DNA of 21,088 nt from Eubacterium sp. (GTDB lineage Bacteria; Bacillota; Clostridia; Lachnospirales; Lachnospiraceae), in contig DNFT01000076.1 in assembly GCA_003486385.1 (NCBI GenBank), forward strand, positions 4,309-25,396, written 5' to 3'. Each line of letters begins with the position of its first letter. Positions within the stretch are counted from its first letter, which is position 1. This document shows positions 7,320-16,285 of this stretch, piece by piece. The position numbers and the translations under genes are program-made. The notes under the pieces are model-generated. The model ran no database searches. It was not told the DNA's origin and worked only from the letters and a program-made list of their open reading frames with translations.

Positions 7320-7729
7320 ACAAGGTAATATTGATGGGCAGATTGACAAGGGATCCGGATGTGCGTGTGACTGCCGGTGAGAAGCAGATGACTATTGCAA
7401 GATATACGCTTGCAGTCGACCGCAGGAGAAAAAGTGATAACGGAGAGCAGACAGCGGATTTCATATCCTGTGTTGCATTTGACCGTGCGGCTGAGTTCGC
7501 TGAGAAGTATTTTCATCAGGGGATGAGGGTTTTAATTACCGGGCATATCCAGACAGGAAGCTACACCAATAAAGAAGGTCAGAAGATTTATACGACAGAT
7601 GTGGTTATTGAAGATCAGGAATTTGCAGACAGTAAAGCAGGTACCGTTCCTCCGGCTGCTGTTTCACCCGATGGATTTATGAATCTGCCTGAAGGAGTTG
7701 AAGATGAGGGACTGCCATTTAATTCATAG
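7316..7729 (+). CDS. ssb: Single-stranded DNA-binding protein
   Basis: A 137-residue SSB with the standard OB-fold opening MNKVILMGRLTRDPDVR, the TADFISCVAFDRAAEFAEKYFHQGMRVLITGHI core and a conserved YTTDVVIEDQEF strand. It ends in an acidic tail (VEDEGLPFNS) that approximates the DDLPF tip used to recruit partner proteins, though extra residues follow the Phe. It would coat the transferred strand during or after conjugation. The start at 7316 has GGAGG 7 bases upstream and overlaps the preceding stop. Element-borne SSBs are common, but a place between the VirB3-like and VirB4 genes ties this one directly to transfer. Confidence 0.93.
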   Translation: MNKVILMGRLTRDPDVRVTAGEKQMTIARYTLAVDRRRKSDNGEQTADFISCVAFDRAAEFAEKYFHQGMRVLITGHIQTGSYTNKEGQKIYTTDVVIEDQEFADSKAGTVPPAAVSPDGFMNLPEGVEDEGLPFNS

Positions 7730-7967
7730 GAATTTAAGAAATACGGGAAAAAGAGACAAAAACAATATTCCGGTTTATGAGGGCGATGTACTGAGAAGCC
7801 GGCTTGATAATCTGTTTCCTGAGAATGTCACTGTGAAAACAGTTATCTGGCTTAACAATCGATTCCTTCTTGTTCAGGATGGCTGCGAACCGGATGAGAT
7901 ATTTGATGGTGATATCGAGATGTCTGAGGTTATTGAAAATGTTATATGTAAGGAGCTGATCAGATGA
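7704..7967 (+). CDS. YopX-like small protein
   Basis: An 87-residue protein. NTGKRDKNNIPVYEGDVL is the hallmark of the YopX family (TGLKDKNGKEIYEGDI pattern). It is followed by a beta-rich middle (VIWLNNRFLLVQDG) and a closing EVIENVICKEL that corresponds to the usual EVIGNIYENPEL. YopX proteins are small phage and mobile-element proteins without a settled function. The gene overlaps the SSB C-terminus by 26 bases in another frame. I use ATG 7704, with GGAG 6 bases upstream; the TTG at 7698 would touch the ribosome site. Its stop overlaps the next start (ATGA). Confidence 0.65.
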   Translation: MRDCHLIHRNLRNTGKRDKNNIPVYEGDVLRSRLDNLFPENVTVKTVIWLNNRFLLVQDGCEPDEIFDGDIEMSEVIENVICKELIR

Positions 7968-8542
7968 CGGCAAATGAATTTACTGGAGTTAAGGATATAA
8001 GGGGATGTTTTTTATATAGAACGGACGGATACATCATGTCATATCTGAGAGTGTACTTTCTCAATCTTGATCTTTTAAGTGAAGCAGACAGACATGCCAA
8101 GACAGAAGTACTCACACGTTCCTTTGAGAGTGAGAAGAAGAACTTTGTATATGAGGCTTATCCGCGGGAGATTGATCTTGACAAGTATAAAAATGAGCTT
8201 AAGGACAGATACAAAGAGGAACTAAACCATATCGGGAAGAGACATATTCTTACCATTATGTTAAATGAAGCTATTGAGCTTGCAAGCAATGGTGAGAACT
8301 TTGAGCATGTCCACTTCATAAAGCTGTGGACATCACCCGGCAGGAACAGGCTTGATTCCGAGAAAGAGTTAAAGGATCGATTATCGGATTTCCAGAAGCG
8401 ATATGCGGCAGTCGGTGTACGAACAGAGATTTTGGGAGAACAGGAAATTATTAAAATGTGTGCGCTGTACGGAAATGCCGTGCAGGCTGTATATGATGTT
8501 CCTGTAAATAATTTGATTTATGAACAGATAGGAAGGTTGTAA
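7964..8542 (+). CDS. VirB4 N-terminal-domain partner (TraC-like)
   Basis: This 192-residue soluble protein always sits just before the VirB4 ATPase in clostridial elements, as far as I know. Recognisable blocks are FLYRTDGYIMSYLRVYFLNLDLLSEADRHAKTE, KKNFVYEAYPREIDLDKYK, a GENFEHVHFIKLW segment and VGVRTEILGEQEIIKMCALYGNAVQA. It looks like the N-terminal domain of VirB4 made as a separate polypeptide, likely binding the channel proteins and the ATPase. It overlaps the upstream gene by four bases and the VirB4 start by one base (TAATG), so the three are translated in step. Confidence 0.75.
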   Translation: MTANEFTGVKDIRGCFLYRTDGYIMSYLRVYFLNLDLLSEADRHAKTEVLTRSFESEKKNFVYEAYPREIDLDKYKNELKDRYKEELNHIGKRHILTIMLNEAIELASNGENFEHVHFIKLWTSPGRNRLDSEKELKDRLSDFQKRYAAVGVRTEILGEQEIIKMCALYGNAVQAVYDVPVNNLIYEQIGRL

Positions 8543-10452
8543 TGATGCAGATTTTTGCCAAAAAGAAAAATACAGCAACAGGATCCGTGGAACTGAAGGA
8601 AACATCAGATTTAAACGAGCACATTTTGAACATAATTACTCCTTCAGGAATAGATTATGACAGCACGCATGCCAATATAGGCGAAAATGTGGGGAAGATT
8701 TACTGCATATCAAGATATCCGGCCGAAAATATCAAATATGGCTGGCTGGCGGCACTCTGCCAGCTTGAAGGAACCATAACATCAATAGAGTTCAGGCGAA
8801 CTGATGCAGATAATCTCATTGATGTTTACAACAAAAAAATAGCACAGCTGAAGGGAGACAGAACAACAGCAAAGGTTGAATCTGATAAGCAGTTGATTGA
8901 CAAGGCAATTAAGGACCTGGAGGGCTTGATTCAGAAAATTGCTGTCCAGAAGGAACCCGTGGGCTACGTAAATATAATGCTTTACATACGCCACACAGAT
9001 AGCCGCATGCTTGAGGATAGAATAAAGCGCGTATCCGGTGCTGTGGCAGTTGCTCAATGTAAACTGCTCAACCTTAAATATAAACAGCTGCAGGCAATGA
9101 AATGTATGGCACCATATGGAATCCCTTCACAGCAGGTTGCCCGTATGGGTGAACGCAACATGCCGATATCAACATTTCTTGGAGGATTTCCAATGGCGAA
9201 TGCCGGCATAAATGACCCGGGTGGATATTGGCTTGGCAGAACATCAAGAACAAATCGTGTAGTGATACTTAATCAGTGGATAAGAAGCAATGACAGGGTG
9301 AACAGCAACTGGTTTATAAGCGGTCTTCCAGGTTCGGGAAAGTCAACAGCAATCAAGAAGATACAGACCTGTGAGTATTCCTTTGGAACAAAGATAATTA
9401 CTCTTGATCCGGAGGAGGAGTATGTTGACCTGGCTGCCCATCCGGATATAAACGGTGATGTCATTGACTGTGCCGGAGGTTCCACAGGACGCATCAATCC
9501 CCTGCAGGTGAGGTATTCGCCGAGAATAACAGAGGATGATCTCAATGACGGAGAGAATCTTAACGATTATATGGTTTACGGTGAGGAGATGGGAATATCT
9601 GATCTGGCTCTTCATATTCAGAATCTGAGGGTCTTTTTTAAATTATATTTTGGTGCTGAGAGCTTCGATGCCGGAATAAAAACGGCATTGGAGGAATGCA
9701 TTATTGAGGTATATCGTGATTTTCATATCACATGGGATACAGAGATTGCTTTTTTACAGCCGGAGGACTATCCGGTAATCCGTGATTTATATGATAAGGT
9801 TGAGGAAAAATCAAAAAAGCCGGACTTATCACAATATAAACAGTCGGTATATGACAGGCTTAAGGATTTGCTGTATTCAATAGCATATGGTGCGGATCAG
9901 TTTATATGGAATGGACCGACAACCATAAATCCACAATCCGATTTTATTGTACTTAACTGCTCAAAGCTGCTTGAGCTTGATGAGAATGTCAAGAGAGCAC
10001 AGTTTTTCAATCTCACAAGCTGGGCATGGCACGAGATGTCTAAGGATAGGAGCCAGAAAGTTATTTTCGGAATTGATGAAGGATATCTCTTTGTAGACCC
10101 GGATTATCCGGATTTAATGAAGTTCGTGAGGAATGTTTCAAAAAGAGATAGAAAATATGAGGCCGGACTTATGTTTATAACACATTCGGCAGTGGACGTT
10201 CTCGATCCTGCTGTAAAGAGGTTCGGACAGGCTATAATAGATAATTCATGCTACAGGTTCATTATGGGAACGGATGGTAAAAACCTTCAGGAGACGGTGG
10301 ATTTGTTCAATCTGACGGAAGGGGAGCAGACAATACTTGCTTCAAAGAGCCGAGGAGTCGGAATATTATTTGCAGGCAGCGTGAGACTTGATATGAGGCT
10401 TGAGGTAAGCAACGAGATGCTTGAAATGTTCGGAAAGAGGGGCGGCAGATAG
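8542..10452 (+). CDS. VirB4-type secretion ATPase
   Basis: The 636-residue VirB4/TraE-type ATPase would power assembly of the transfer channel. An intact Walker A, GLPGSGKS (261-268), and a Walker B, VIFGIDEGYLF with D512 and E513, are present, unlike in the coupling protein of this same operon. Other family blocks are GRTSRTNRVVILNQWIRS before the Walker A, the TLDPEEEYVDLA segment just after it, and the RFIMGTDGKNLQETVDLF C-terminal region. An extended N-terminal coiled region (residues ~85-160) links to the separate N-terminal partner upstream. AGGAAGG lies 5 bases upstream of the start. The last base of the stop is shared with the GTG of the next gene. Confidence 0.93.
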   Translation: MMQIFAKKKNTATGSVELKETSDLNEHILNIITPSGIDYDSTHANIGENVGKIYCISRYPAENIKYGWLAALCQLEGTITSIEFRRTDADNLIDVYNKKIAQLKGDRTTAKVESDKQLIDKAIKDLEGLIQKIAVQKEPVGYVNIMLYIRHTDSRMLEDRIKRVSGAVAVAQCKLLNLKYKQLQAMKCMAPYGIPSQQVARMGERNMPISTFLGGFPMANAGINDPGGYWLGRTSRTNRVVILNQWIRSNDRVNSNWFISGLPGSGKSTAIKKIQTCEYSFGTKIITLDPEEEYVDLAAHPDINGDVIDCAGGSTGRINPLQVRYSPRITEDDLNDGENLNDYMVYGEEMGISDLALHIQNLRVFFKLYFGAESFDAGIKTALEECIIEVYRDFHITWDTEIAFLQPEDYPVIRDLYDKVEEKSKKPDLSQYKQSVYDRLKDLLYSIAYGADQFIWNGPTTINPQSDFIVLNCSKLLELDENVKRAQFFNLTSWAWHEMSKDRSQKVIFGIDEGYLFVDPDYPDLMKFVRNVSKRDRKYEAGLMFITHSAVDVLDPAVKRFGQAIIDNSCYRFIMGTDGKNLQETVDLFNLTEGEQTILASKSRGVGILFAGSVRLDMRLEVSNEMLEMFGKRGGR

Positions 10453-11387
10453 TGAAGAAAGCACTGATTGCAATTGTGCTTGTTATGATGGCACCTTTCC
10501 TGCTGCTGGTTCCTGTGATAGGTGCTGCCTCATCTGTGGATGGCTTTTTTGATCCGGACAGTGGAGAGGATTTTGACGTGGAAAATTATAAAACATCGGA
10601 TACTGTCATTAAGGTTACATCTTGGTATGAAGAATACATAAGCGAATATGAAAAACATCTGAATGACAGGAAAAAGGAAGTAGAAAAGGAACACACAACC
10701 ATTGAGACTGTTCCAAAGGAAAAACCGCAGAATCCCTCAGAAGAGAAAGAGATTAAAACTGAATCACGGAAGGTAACAAAAAAGCCTCAGTTAATTATAG
10801 GAAATAAAAACCGTGACCAAAAATCAGATGAAATGATATTATATGACCCTGATGAGCCGTCAACGAAACCCGGCGGACCGTCAGCAAAACCAGGCGGTAC
10901 ATCAGGTGATAAAGGGAATGCTCAAGAAAGTGATGACGGCTCAGAGGGAGAAGACGGTGAGCAGGAAACGGAGACTCAGGAGACAGAGCAGAGGGAGGTA
11001 TGCCATGTCAATGTCATCATTAAAATGGATGAATTTCCGGTAAGTGCTGTACTTGCATATTATCATGTGCGGGTAATAAAAAGTATGCTTGATGGAGATG
11101 GCATTAAGCCACCTAAAAAGGATGATATAAAGGATATGCTTGCAGCCATGACGTCCTGCACTGAAAAGCCGGATGATAATAGTGAGGATTATCATATCAC
11201 CATGACCTTTAAATCATATAAAGAACTTCCGGGTGTGATGTTTACCAAATGGCAGTTATCTGAGGAGAAGCTGTCAGAATATACCGAACGATACCTCAAT
11301 GTAACAGAAATGGTGTCAGGCTGGATTGACGAGAATTTAAGTGCATTTGAGAAGGAGGACGCGGAGGAGAACACAGATGGAGAATAA
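10452..11387 (+). CDS. Secreted or membrane-anchored linker-rich protein
   Basis: This is a 311-residue protein starting at GTG. The first ~27 residues form a classic signal or anchor (basic KKA, then a long hydrophobic run to GAASS). Next comes a region with WYEEYISEYEKHL, then about 110 residues of low-complexity linker rich in Lys, Glu, Asp and PGG units, and a C-terminal domain (CHVNVIIKMDEFPVSAVLAYYHVRVIKSML onward, ~60-100 residues) with no motif I know. In related elements this position usually holds a peptidoglycan hydrolase (VirB1-like), but no lysozyme or NlpC/P60 motif is visible here. Its job may be to bridge the cell wall. The gene ends inside the start of the 34-residue ORF. Confidence 0.6.
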   Translation: MKKALIAIVLVMMAPFLLLVPVIGAASSVDGFFDPDSGEDFDVENYKTSDTVIKVTSWYEEYISEYEKHLNDRKKEVEKEHTTIETVPKEKPQNPSEEKEIKTESRKVTKKPQLIIGNKNRDQKSDEMILYDPDEPSTKPGGPSAKPGGTSGDKGNAQESDDGSEGEDGEQETETQETEQREVCHVNVIIKMDEFPVSAVLAYYHVRVIKSMLDGDGIKPPKKDDIKDMLAAMTSCTEKPDDNSEDYHITMTFKSYKELPGVMFTKWQLSEEKLSEYTERYLNVTEMVSGWIDENLSAFEKEDAEENTDGE

Positions 11388-11481
11388 ACAGCATAATAAG
11401 AATTTAATGACAATAGTGGTGTGTGTGGCGCTTTCAATTGTCAGCCTCGTCATACAATATTTTTTTAAGGGTGGGATGTGA
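11377..11481 (+). CDS. Small 34-residue membrane peptide
   Basis: A short ORF that fills the gap between the secretion module and the Tad module. It overlaps the end of the upstream gene by 11 bases and the optional GTG start of TadZ by four. A good GGAGGA site lies 8 bases before the ATG. The peptide has a polar, basic N-terminus (MENKQHNKN), one hydrophobic helix (LMTIVVCVALSIVSLVIQYFF) and ends KGGM. Tight overlaps, a good ribosome site and a membrane helix make it likely real. I do not recognise a family. Confidence 0.6.
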   Translation: MENKQHNKNLMTIVVCVALSIVSLVIQYFFKGGM

Positions 11482-11483
11482 AG

Positions 11484-12596
11484 ATGGTCTACTATATTAC
11501 ATCTCCGACATATCAGGCAGTAATTACATCAGTGCTCCATGAGACAGAACAGATTATCGCCGGCGGTGATAGCATATCGGAGATATATGTCAGCAAATAC
11601 ATAAAGGAACAGATTAATAATCTCTCAGGTGTGGACATGATGATTATTGATCTGTCATGTGTACTTGATCTTGATACGGAAATTATATCAAGCCTTGAGA
11701 CCGTAAAGGTTATGTATGGACAGATGAGAATAATTATTCTGGCAACGCAGCTTAGGACAGGAAGCGAACTTTTAATCAAATGTGTGCAGATGGGCATATA
11801 TGACATCATTACTGCGACTGATTTTGTGGAGATTAAGGATGAGCTTACCGGATGTGTAACAGAAGGCAAGCAGTACAGGGATGCGCTAAGATATCTAAAG
11901 CCGCAGGATGATAAGACGGAAGGAAAACAGGTGCGGATTAAACAGAAGCAGAATGCCAACCGTGTGATGATAGGCTTTGCCGGAAGCCGGGCAAGAGTGG
12001 GGACAACCCATAATGCCATTGTCACTGCCAATACGCTGCGCCGCAGCGGCTATATGGTTGCACTGCTTGAGATGTCCTCTGCCCCGGTCTTTGCAGACAT
12101 AAAGGAATCCTATGATGAGGAGTCTGAGGATGCTCTTCATTTCTCTGTCAATGGAATAGATTATTATCCATCTGTGCAGGCAGCGGAGGTCAATTCAATA
12201 ATGGCCAAGGCATATAACTTTCTTGTTATAGATTTTGGCAGCTTTGATGATATGGATGATATCACATTTAATAAATGTGAGGTTCCGGTAATTGTTGCAG
12301 GGAGTAAACCATGGGAGCTTGATGCGCTTAATGCAGTTTTTTCAAGGGTAGTACATGAAAATCTTACAAGATATAATTTCCTGTTCAACTTTACAGACGA
12401 AAAGTACCGGGATGATATAAAGAACGGAATGGCGGAGCTTAAGAATGTATTTTTTGCTCCGGTGACAATGGATCCTTTTACAGCGGTTGAGAATGGGCTG
12501 TGTGAACAGCTCTGCGGTGATTATTTTGATAGGAGCGAACAGCCGGACAAAAAGAAGAGGGGGTTATTTGGTGTATGGAAAAAGAAAAACAGATAG
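11484..12596 (+). CDS. tadZ: TadZ/CpaE-like pilus localisation ATPase
   Basis: The 370-residue protein has two parts: an N-terminal receiver-like domain (to ~125; VDMMIIDLS then MRIIILATQ and IYDIITATD strands) and a C-terminal ParA/MinD-like domain. The deviant Walker A (GFAGSRARVGTTHNAI, from residue 164) lacks the KGGVGKT lysines, as is usual for TadZ proteins, which act as polar landmarks more than as ATPases. The switch region is FLVIDFGSFDDMDD. It would place the Tad pilus machine in the cell. I prefer ATG 11484 (GGGTGG about 9 bases upstream) over the GTG at 11478, which overlaps the preceding stop. First gene of the Tad set. Confidence 0.8.
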   Translation: MVYYITSPTYQAVITSVLHETEQIIAGGDSISEIYVSKYIKEQINNLSGVDMMIIDLSCVLDLDTEIISSLETVKVMYGQMRIIILATQLRTGSELLIKCVQMGIYDIITATDFVEIKDELTGCVTEGKQYRDALRYLKPQDDKTEGKQVRIKQKQNANRVMIGFAGSRARVGTTHNAIVTANTLRRSGYMVALLEMSSAPVFADIKESYDEESEDALHFSVNGIDYYPSVQAAEVNSIMAKAYNFLVIDFGSFDDMDDITFNKCEVPVIVAGSKPWELDALNAVFSRVVHENLTRYNFLFNFTDEKYRDDIKNGMAELKNVFFAPVTMDPFTAVENGLCEQLCGDYFDRSEQPDKKKRGLFGVWKKKNR

Positions 12597-14044
12597 ATGA
12601 ATGTCTTGAGCTTATTAAGAAGATGTATTCCATCAATCAGGAAAGAGAGGACCTGATTGAGCAGCGGGCTGAAAAAGAGGCAGAGTTTAAAGCATATCTG
12701 CGTGAACAGGATAAGGCTATAGAAGCGGCAAAGGACAGATTCAACGTTATTGGCCGGACGGTTATAGATACGGATATTAAGAATACAGGTCATTTGCGGG
12801 ATGAAGTAAAAAAATGCCTGGAGCTTCTCGGAGTTGAATTCAAGGGGGATATGCCAAGTACCGGAAATATACATAACGAACCATATAAAGGCTTCATATC
12901 AGGAGACAACAAAGAGGTGGGAACAAAGGTTGTTTATGGTGACAGCATAGATGCCGTTCTTGACAAAGCGGCAAGAATTTCAGACAAGATAAGTGCATAT
13001 ACCAATGTCAATATCGGGGTGCTCAATAAGACAGAAGGACAATATATTGATTTTCGTAAATTTGACATTGCCAAAAGATATGATATTTCCAACGTATATC
13101 TGACGCTGCCCCATGTTGATAAAGAGGAATATTCACAGATGATTAAAAGCCTGAAAGCAGAAGGCGCAAGGTTCAATTCATATATTAAGAAATGGTATAT
13201 ACCACATGAACTGTCACAGAAGGAATTCTTCCAGCCATACATAGCGGAGCTGCCAAGGCAGCGCGATTATTCAAGACAGCGGCACTATACATCGCAGGAG
13301 CTTTCACTTGTATGTGGTTCAACAGGTAAAACCGTTAATGACATGCTTTCAAGGAATGACGGATATGTGAGGATTACTTATGAAGATAATGGCAGAGGGC
13401 GCATAGCACCTAAGGCAGAGTTTTGTGAGCATAAGACACCGGATGAGACGGAGCATGCCGGTAAATGGCTGTCAGACTCGAATGTAAGGACAGTTCTGGT
13501 AGAGGGCAGGGAAATGAGCAAGGATATACTGTATGCCGGCAAAGGCTACAGGATTAATCCTGAGGATGAGATACCTAAGAAGACACCCTACGCGGCAATA
13601 ACAGGCGAAGAGGATGCCGGCGGAAAATATTATACAATCTACGGGGTGCATGATATAAGCGGTATGATATGCCGCCTGTCACCAAGAAGATTTGATACAA
13701 GTGAGCAGGCTGAAAGCAATGTACCGGAGGGACATAAGCTGATTTCACCGGAAGAGCTGAAATCAGAAAGCAGACTATATGAGGATGTATGGTCAAAGCT
13801 GATTAAGGATGATATTGAAAACAGCGGTTATGGATATAGCTGTTATATGGTTAAGAATATCAAGCTTCTCAACTATGAGACCAATAAGTCATGGAGCCTT
13901 AAGGATATCAGTGCAGTATATAAACAGATAGATGGAGAAAAGCTGCCGGATGGCATAAGTGAACTTGCCGGAACCTATATAAAACGCATAGGCGATGAAT
14001 GTGTGAATCTGCAGCGCATGGAGTTTCAGGCGGAGACATTTTGA
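12575..14044 (+). CDS. Polyvalent DUF5710-like protein inside the Tad operon
   Basis: A 489-residue soluble protein that begins within the end of TadZ. It has a charged coiled-coil N-terminus (~1-75). A segment around residues 170-225 (VYLTLPHVDKEEYSQMIKSL, GARFNSYIKKWYIP) has the look of DUF5710, a small domain with a KxWY-type ending found in mobile-element primase- and antirestriction-type polyproteins. An alpha/beta C-terminal half of unknown kind follows. Nothing in it resembles known Tad components, so its place between TadZ and TadA is unexpected and suggests a transfer-linked role such as protecting or processing incoming DNA. Its stop lies 31 bases before TadA. Function unknown. Confidence 0.5.
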   Translation: MEKEKQIDECLELIKKMYSINQEREDLIEQRAEKEAEFKAYLREQDKAIEAAKDRFNVIGRTVIDTDIKNTGHLRDEVKKCLELLGVEFKGDMPSTGNIHNEPYKGFISGDNKEVGTKVVYGDSIDAVLDKAARISDKISAYTNVNIGVLNKTEGQYIDFRKFDIAKRYDISNVYLTLPHVDKEEYSQMIKSLKAEGARFNSYIKKWYIPHELSQKEFFQPYIAELPRQRDYSRQRHYTSQELSLVCGSTGKTVNDMLSRNDGYVRITYEDNGRGRIAPKAEFCEHKTPDETEHAGKWLSDSNVRTVLVEGREMSKDILYAGKGYRINPEDEIPKKTPYAAITGEEDAGGKYYTIYGVHDISGMICRLSPRRFDTSEQAESNVPEGHKLISPEELKSESRLYEDVWSKLIKDDIENSGYGYSCYMVKNIKLLNYETNKSWSLKDISAVYKQIDGEKLPDGISELAGTYIKRIGDECVNLQRMEFQAETF

Positions 14045-14075
14045 AAAATTATATAAGGAAGGAGGGACTGCTTAA

Positions 14076-15299
14076 GTGAAAATGTCAAAGTTTTTTTCAC
14101 AGGCGGAAGAACAGAAACAATCAGAGATAACAAATCAGGAAAAAGAGTATGCTCTTCCGGAGAAAGAGATAACAGATAAGGTCATTGGATATTTTACATC
14201 CGGAAATAATGTTGCAAGGCTCAACATGGTTGAGCGCGGAAACCTTGATAAAGAGAAATTCGCTGAGGAAGTAAAGGCATATATTAGGAACCGGTATACG
14301 TCAGATGATGATGAGAGTACAGCTAGAATTTATAAAGGGTTCAGCTCATTTATCTGGGGCTACTATATATTAGACCCACTTATTGATGACCCGGACATAT
14401 CGGACATAGTCATATATGATGCAGACAGAGTTTATGTTAAGAAGCTGGGAATACGGTACAAAGCGGATATTGTGTTTAAGGATGAATCAGACTATGAGAG
14501 GTTCGTTGAACGCTGCAGCTTAAGAAACCATGTGAGCCTCAGCATGAACAACAGTGTTCAGAAGTGGACGGACTGGTCCAATGACAAGTACATATTACGA
14601 TTTACAGCTGTAACGAAGCTCCTCGCATCCAACAGGACAACAACAATCCAAATGCGAAAGCATCCGAAGCAGAAGAAAGACTTCGATACCCTGATAGCTG
14701 AGGGGATGCTGACAGATGAGATGGCAGAGATTATTAAGCAGAAGCAGGCAGCCGGAGAAGGTTTCTTAATCTGCGGAAAAAATGCGGGAGGAAAAACAAC
14801 ACTCATAAACTCAATGATTGAGACAATACCTGAGCAGTATTCAATTTTCTGCGTTCAGGAGGCAGAGGAGCTTTTTTCGGCAAAGGAACGCAATTTTGGA
14901 GGATACCATATTATTGATGGACGCGGCGAAAATAAGATTAACTATTCGCTCGGTGACATGGTAACAGCGGCTCAGACAATGGATATTGATGTGATAATAC
15001 TTGGTGAGATAAAGGGTGCAGAGGCAAGACAGTTTTTAAGTGCTGCTCATACAGGTGCCATCTGTTATGCGTCGACCCATGCTGAGTCAGTTGAAGATGC
15101 ATACATAAGACTATGTGATTATACCAGACGAGTGTCCGACATGACCAATGAAGAAATTTTGTATATGTTAAAGAGTCTTAAAAATGTCATTTTCATCAGG
15201 AAATACAGACTTATTGAAATGGCGGAGTGCATCTGGAACCCTGACAAGAAATGCCTTGATTTTAAGTATCTTTGCAAAGATGGAAAGGTGGTGCATTGA
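14076..15299 (+). CDS. tadA: TadA/CpaF-type pilus assembly ATPase
   Basis: The 407-residue secretion ATPase of the GspE/VirB11 superfamily would drive Tad pilus extension and retraction. Visible parts are the N-terminal DPLIDDPDISDIVIYDADRVYVKK segment, a CLR/ARF region (NRTTTIQMRKHP), the Walker A GKNAGGKTT (234-242), a Walker B-like DVIILGEIKGAEARQFL (GE at 310-311) and the His-box TGAICYASTHAES. GTG start with GGAGG about 10 bases upstream; an ATG two codons later is also possible. Because VirB11 and TadA are cousins, this ATPase might also serve the transfer channel, which has no VirB11 of its own in this window. The stop overlaps the TadB start (TGATG). Confidence 0.92.
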   Translation: MKMSKFFSQAEEQKQSEITNQEKEYALPEKEITDKVIGYFTSGNNVARLNMVERGNLDKEKFAEEVKAYIRNRYTSDDDESTARIYKGFSSFIWGYYILDPLIDDPDISDIVIYDADRVYVKKLGIRYKADIVFKDESDYERFVERCSLRNHVSLSMNNSVQKWTDWSNDKYILRFTAVTKLLASNRTTTIQMRKHPKQKKDFDTLIAEGMLTDEMAEIIKQKQAAGEGFLICGKNAGGKTTLINSMIETIPEQYSIFCVQEAEELFSAKERNFGGYHIIDGRGENKINYSLGDMVTAAQTMDIDVIILGEIKGAEARQFLSAAHTGAICYASTHAESVEDAYIRLCDYTRRVSDMTNEEILYMLKSLKNVIFIRKYRLIEMAECIWNPDKKCLDFKYLCKDGKVVH

Positions 15300-16285
15300 T
15301 GAAGCCTGTAATAATAGTCCTGCATTGCCTTATCCTTTGTGGAACTGCATTTATGGTGTTTGCGGCAATCCGGTATATGGCAGGCAGGAGACTGATAAAA
15401 AGCAGTCTTATAACAATATATGAAAAATTAAATTCAGCAGGAGAAAAAAGAAGGCTGTCAGAAAAGCAGATAATGCAGATGTACGGCACTGCTAATAAGA
15501 AGGGGCTGATTAACCACATGGATGAGAATTTACGATACAGTGGAATCCAGACCAAACATCCAATACTTACAACAGAGCTGTATCTTGTTATATCCGTGAT
15601 TGTCATAACAATGAGTATTGTACTGGTATCTTTAATAGGCGGCAGCTTGATATATGGAGCTTTGGCTGCCTGTGTGACTGTTCTGGCAATGGAACTGTAT
15701 TTTAATAGCTGTCGTCAGAGGAGGTACGAACAGGTTGAAGATGAGCTTGTACCGTTTATCAATTCAATTGATGCTTACGCAGGTGCCACCGATGACATTA
15801 TGAGCATTCTGGAAAAAAGTGTACCTGTTCTTACCGGCCCACTAAAAGACGCGGTATTTTTCGCTGTGACACAGTCGAAAAGCTCCGGAAACAGTCCGGA
15901 GGTGCTAAGGCAGCTTGAAGACAGCATTGAGCACCCTTTTTTTAAGAAGCTTGTCAGAAACCTTGAGCTTTCTTCACGGCACAGTGCCAACTATAAAGAC
16001 ATCATAACCGAATGCCGCAGCCAGCTTGACGAGGCAACAAGAAATGCCAGGATGCTTGAGGAAATATACCGTAACGGAAGACATGACATAATCGTACTGA
16101 TTATATGTGGGGTACTGTGCGTTGTGATGGCGCTTATCGGTATTCTTGATTATGATGTAATCCCATTTTTTGTCAGCATGTGGGGCACGCCTGCCGGGAG
16201 AAGCATACTTGTGATGTGTGCCGCAGCACTTATGGCAGCATTTTACATAGCATTCATAGCATCACAGAAGCGGGGGCACGAATGA
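15299..16285 (+). CDS. tadB: TadB-type pilus platform protein
   Basis: A 328-residue inner-membrane platform protein of the GspF type. It has an N-terminal helix, a pair of helices around residues 95-130 (YLVISVIVITMSIVLVSLIGG, YGALAACVTVLAMELYF), a cytoplasmic four-helix region (RRYEQVEDELVPFINSIDAYAGATDDIMSILEKS; NLELSSRHSANYKDIITE) and two C-terminal helices. AAAGGTGG stands 7 bases before the start, which overlaps the TadA stop. It should sit between the TadA ATPase and the growing pilus with TadC. Overlaps TadC by four bases. Confidence 0.82.
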   Translation: MKPVIIVLHCLILCGTAFMVFAAIRYMAGRRLIKSSLITIYEKLNSAGEKRRLSEKQIMQMYGTANKKGLINHMDENLRYSGIQTKHPILTTELYLVISVIVITMSIVLVSLIGGSLIYGALAACVTVLAMELYFNSCRQRRYEQVEDELVPFINSIDAYAGATDDIMSILEKSVPVLTGPLKDAVFFAVTQSKSSGNSPEVLRQLEDSIEHPFFKKLVRNLELSSRHSANYKDIITECRSQLDEATRNARMLEEIYRNGRHDIIVLIICGVLCVVMALIGILDYDVIPFFVSMWGTPAGRSILVMCAAALMAAFYIAFIASQKRGHE

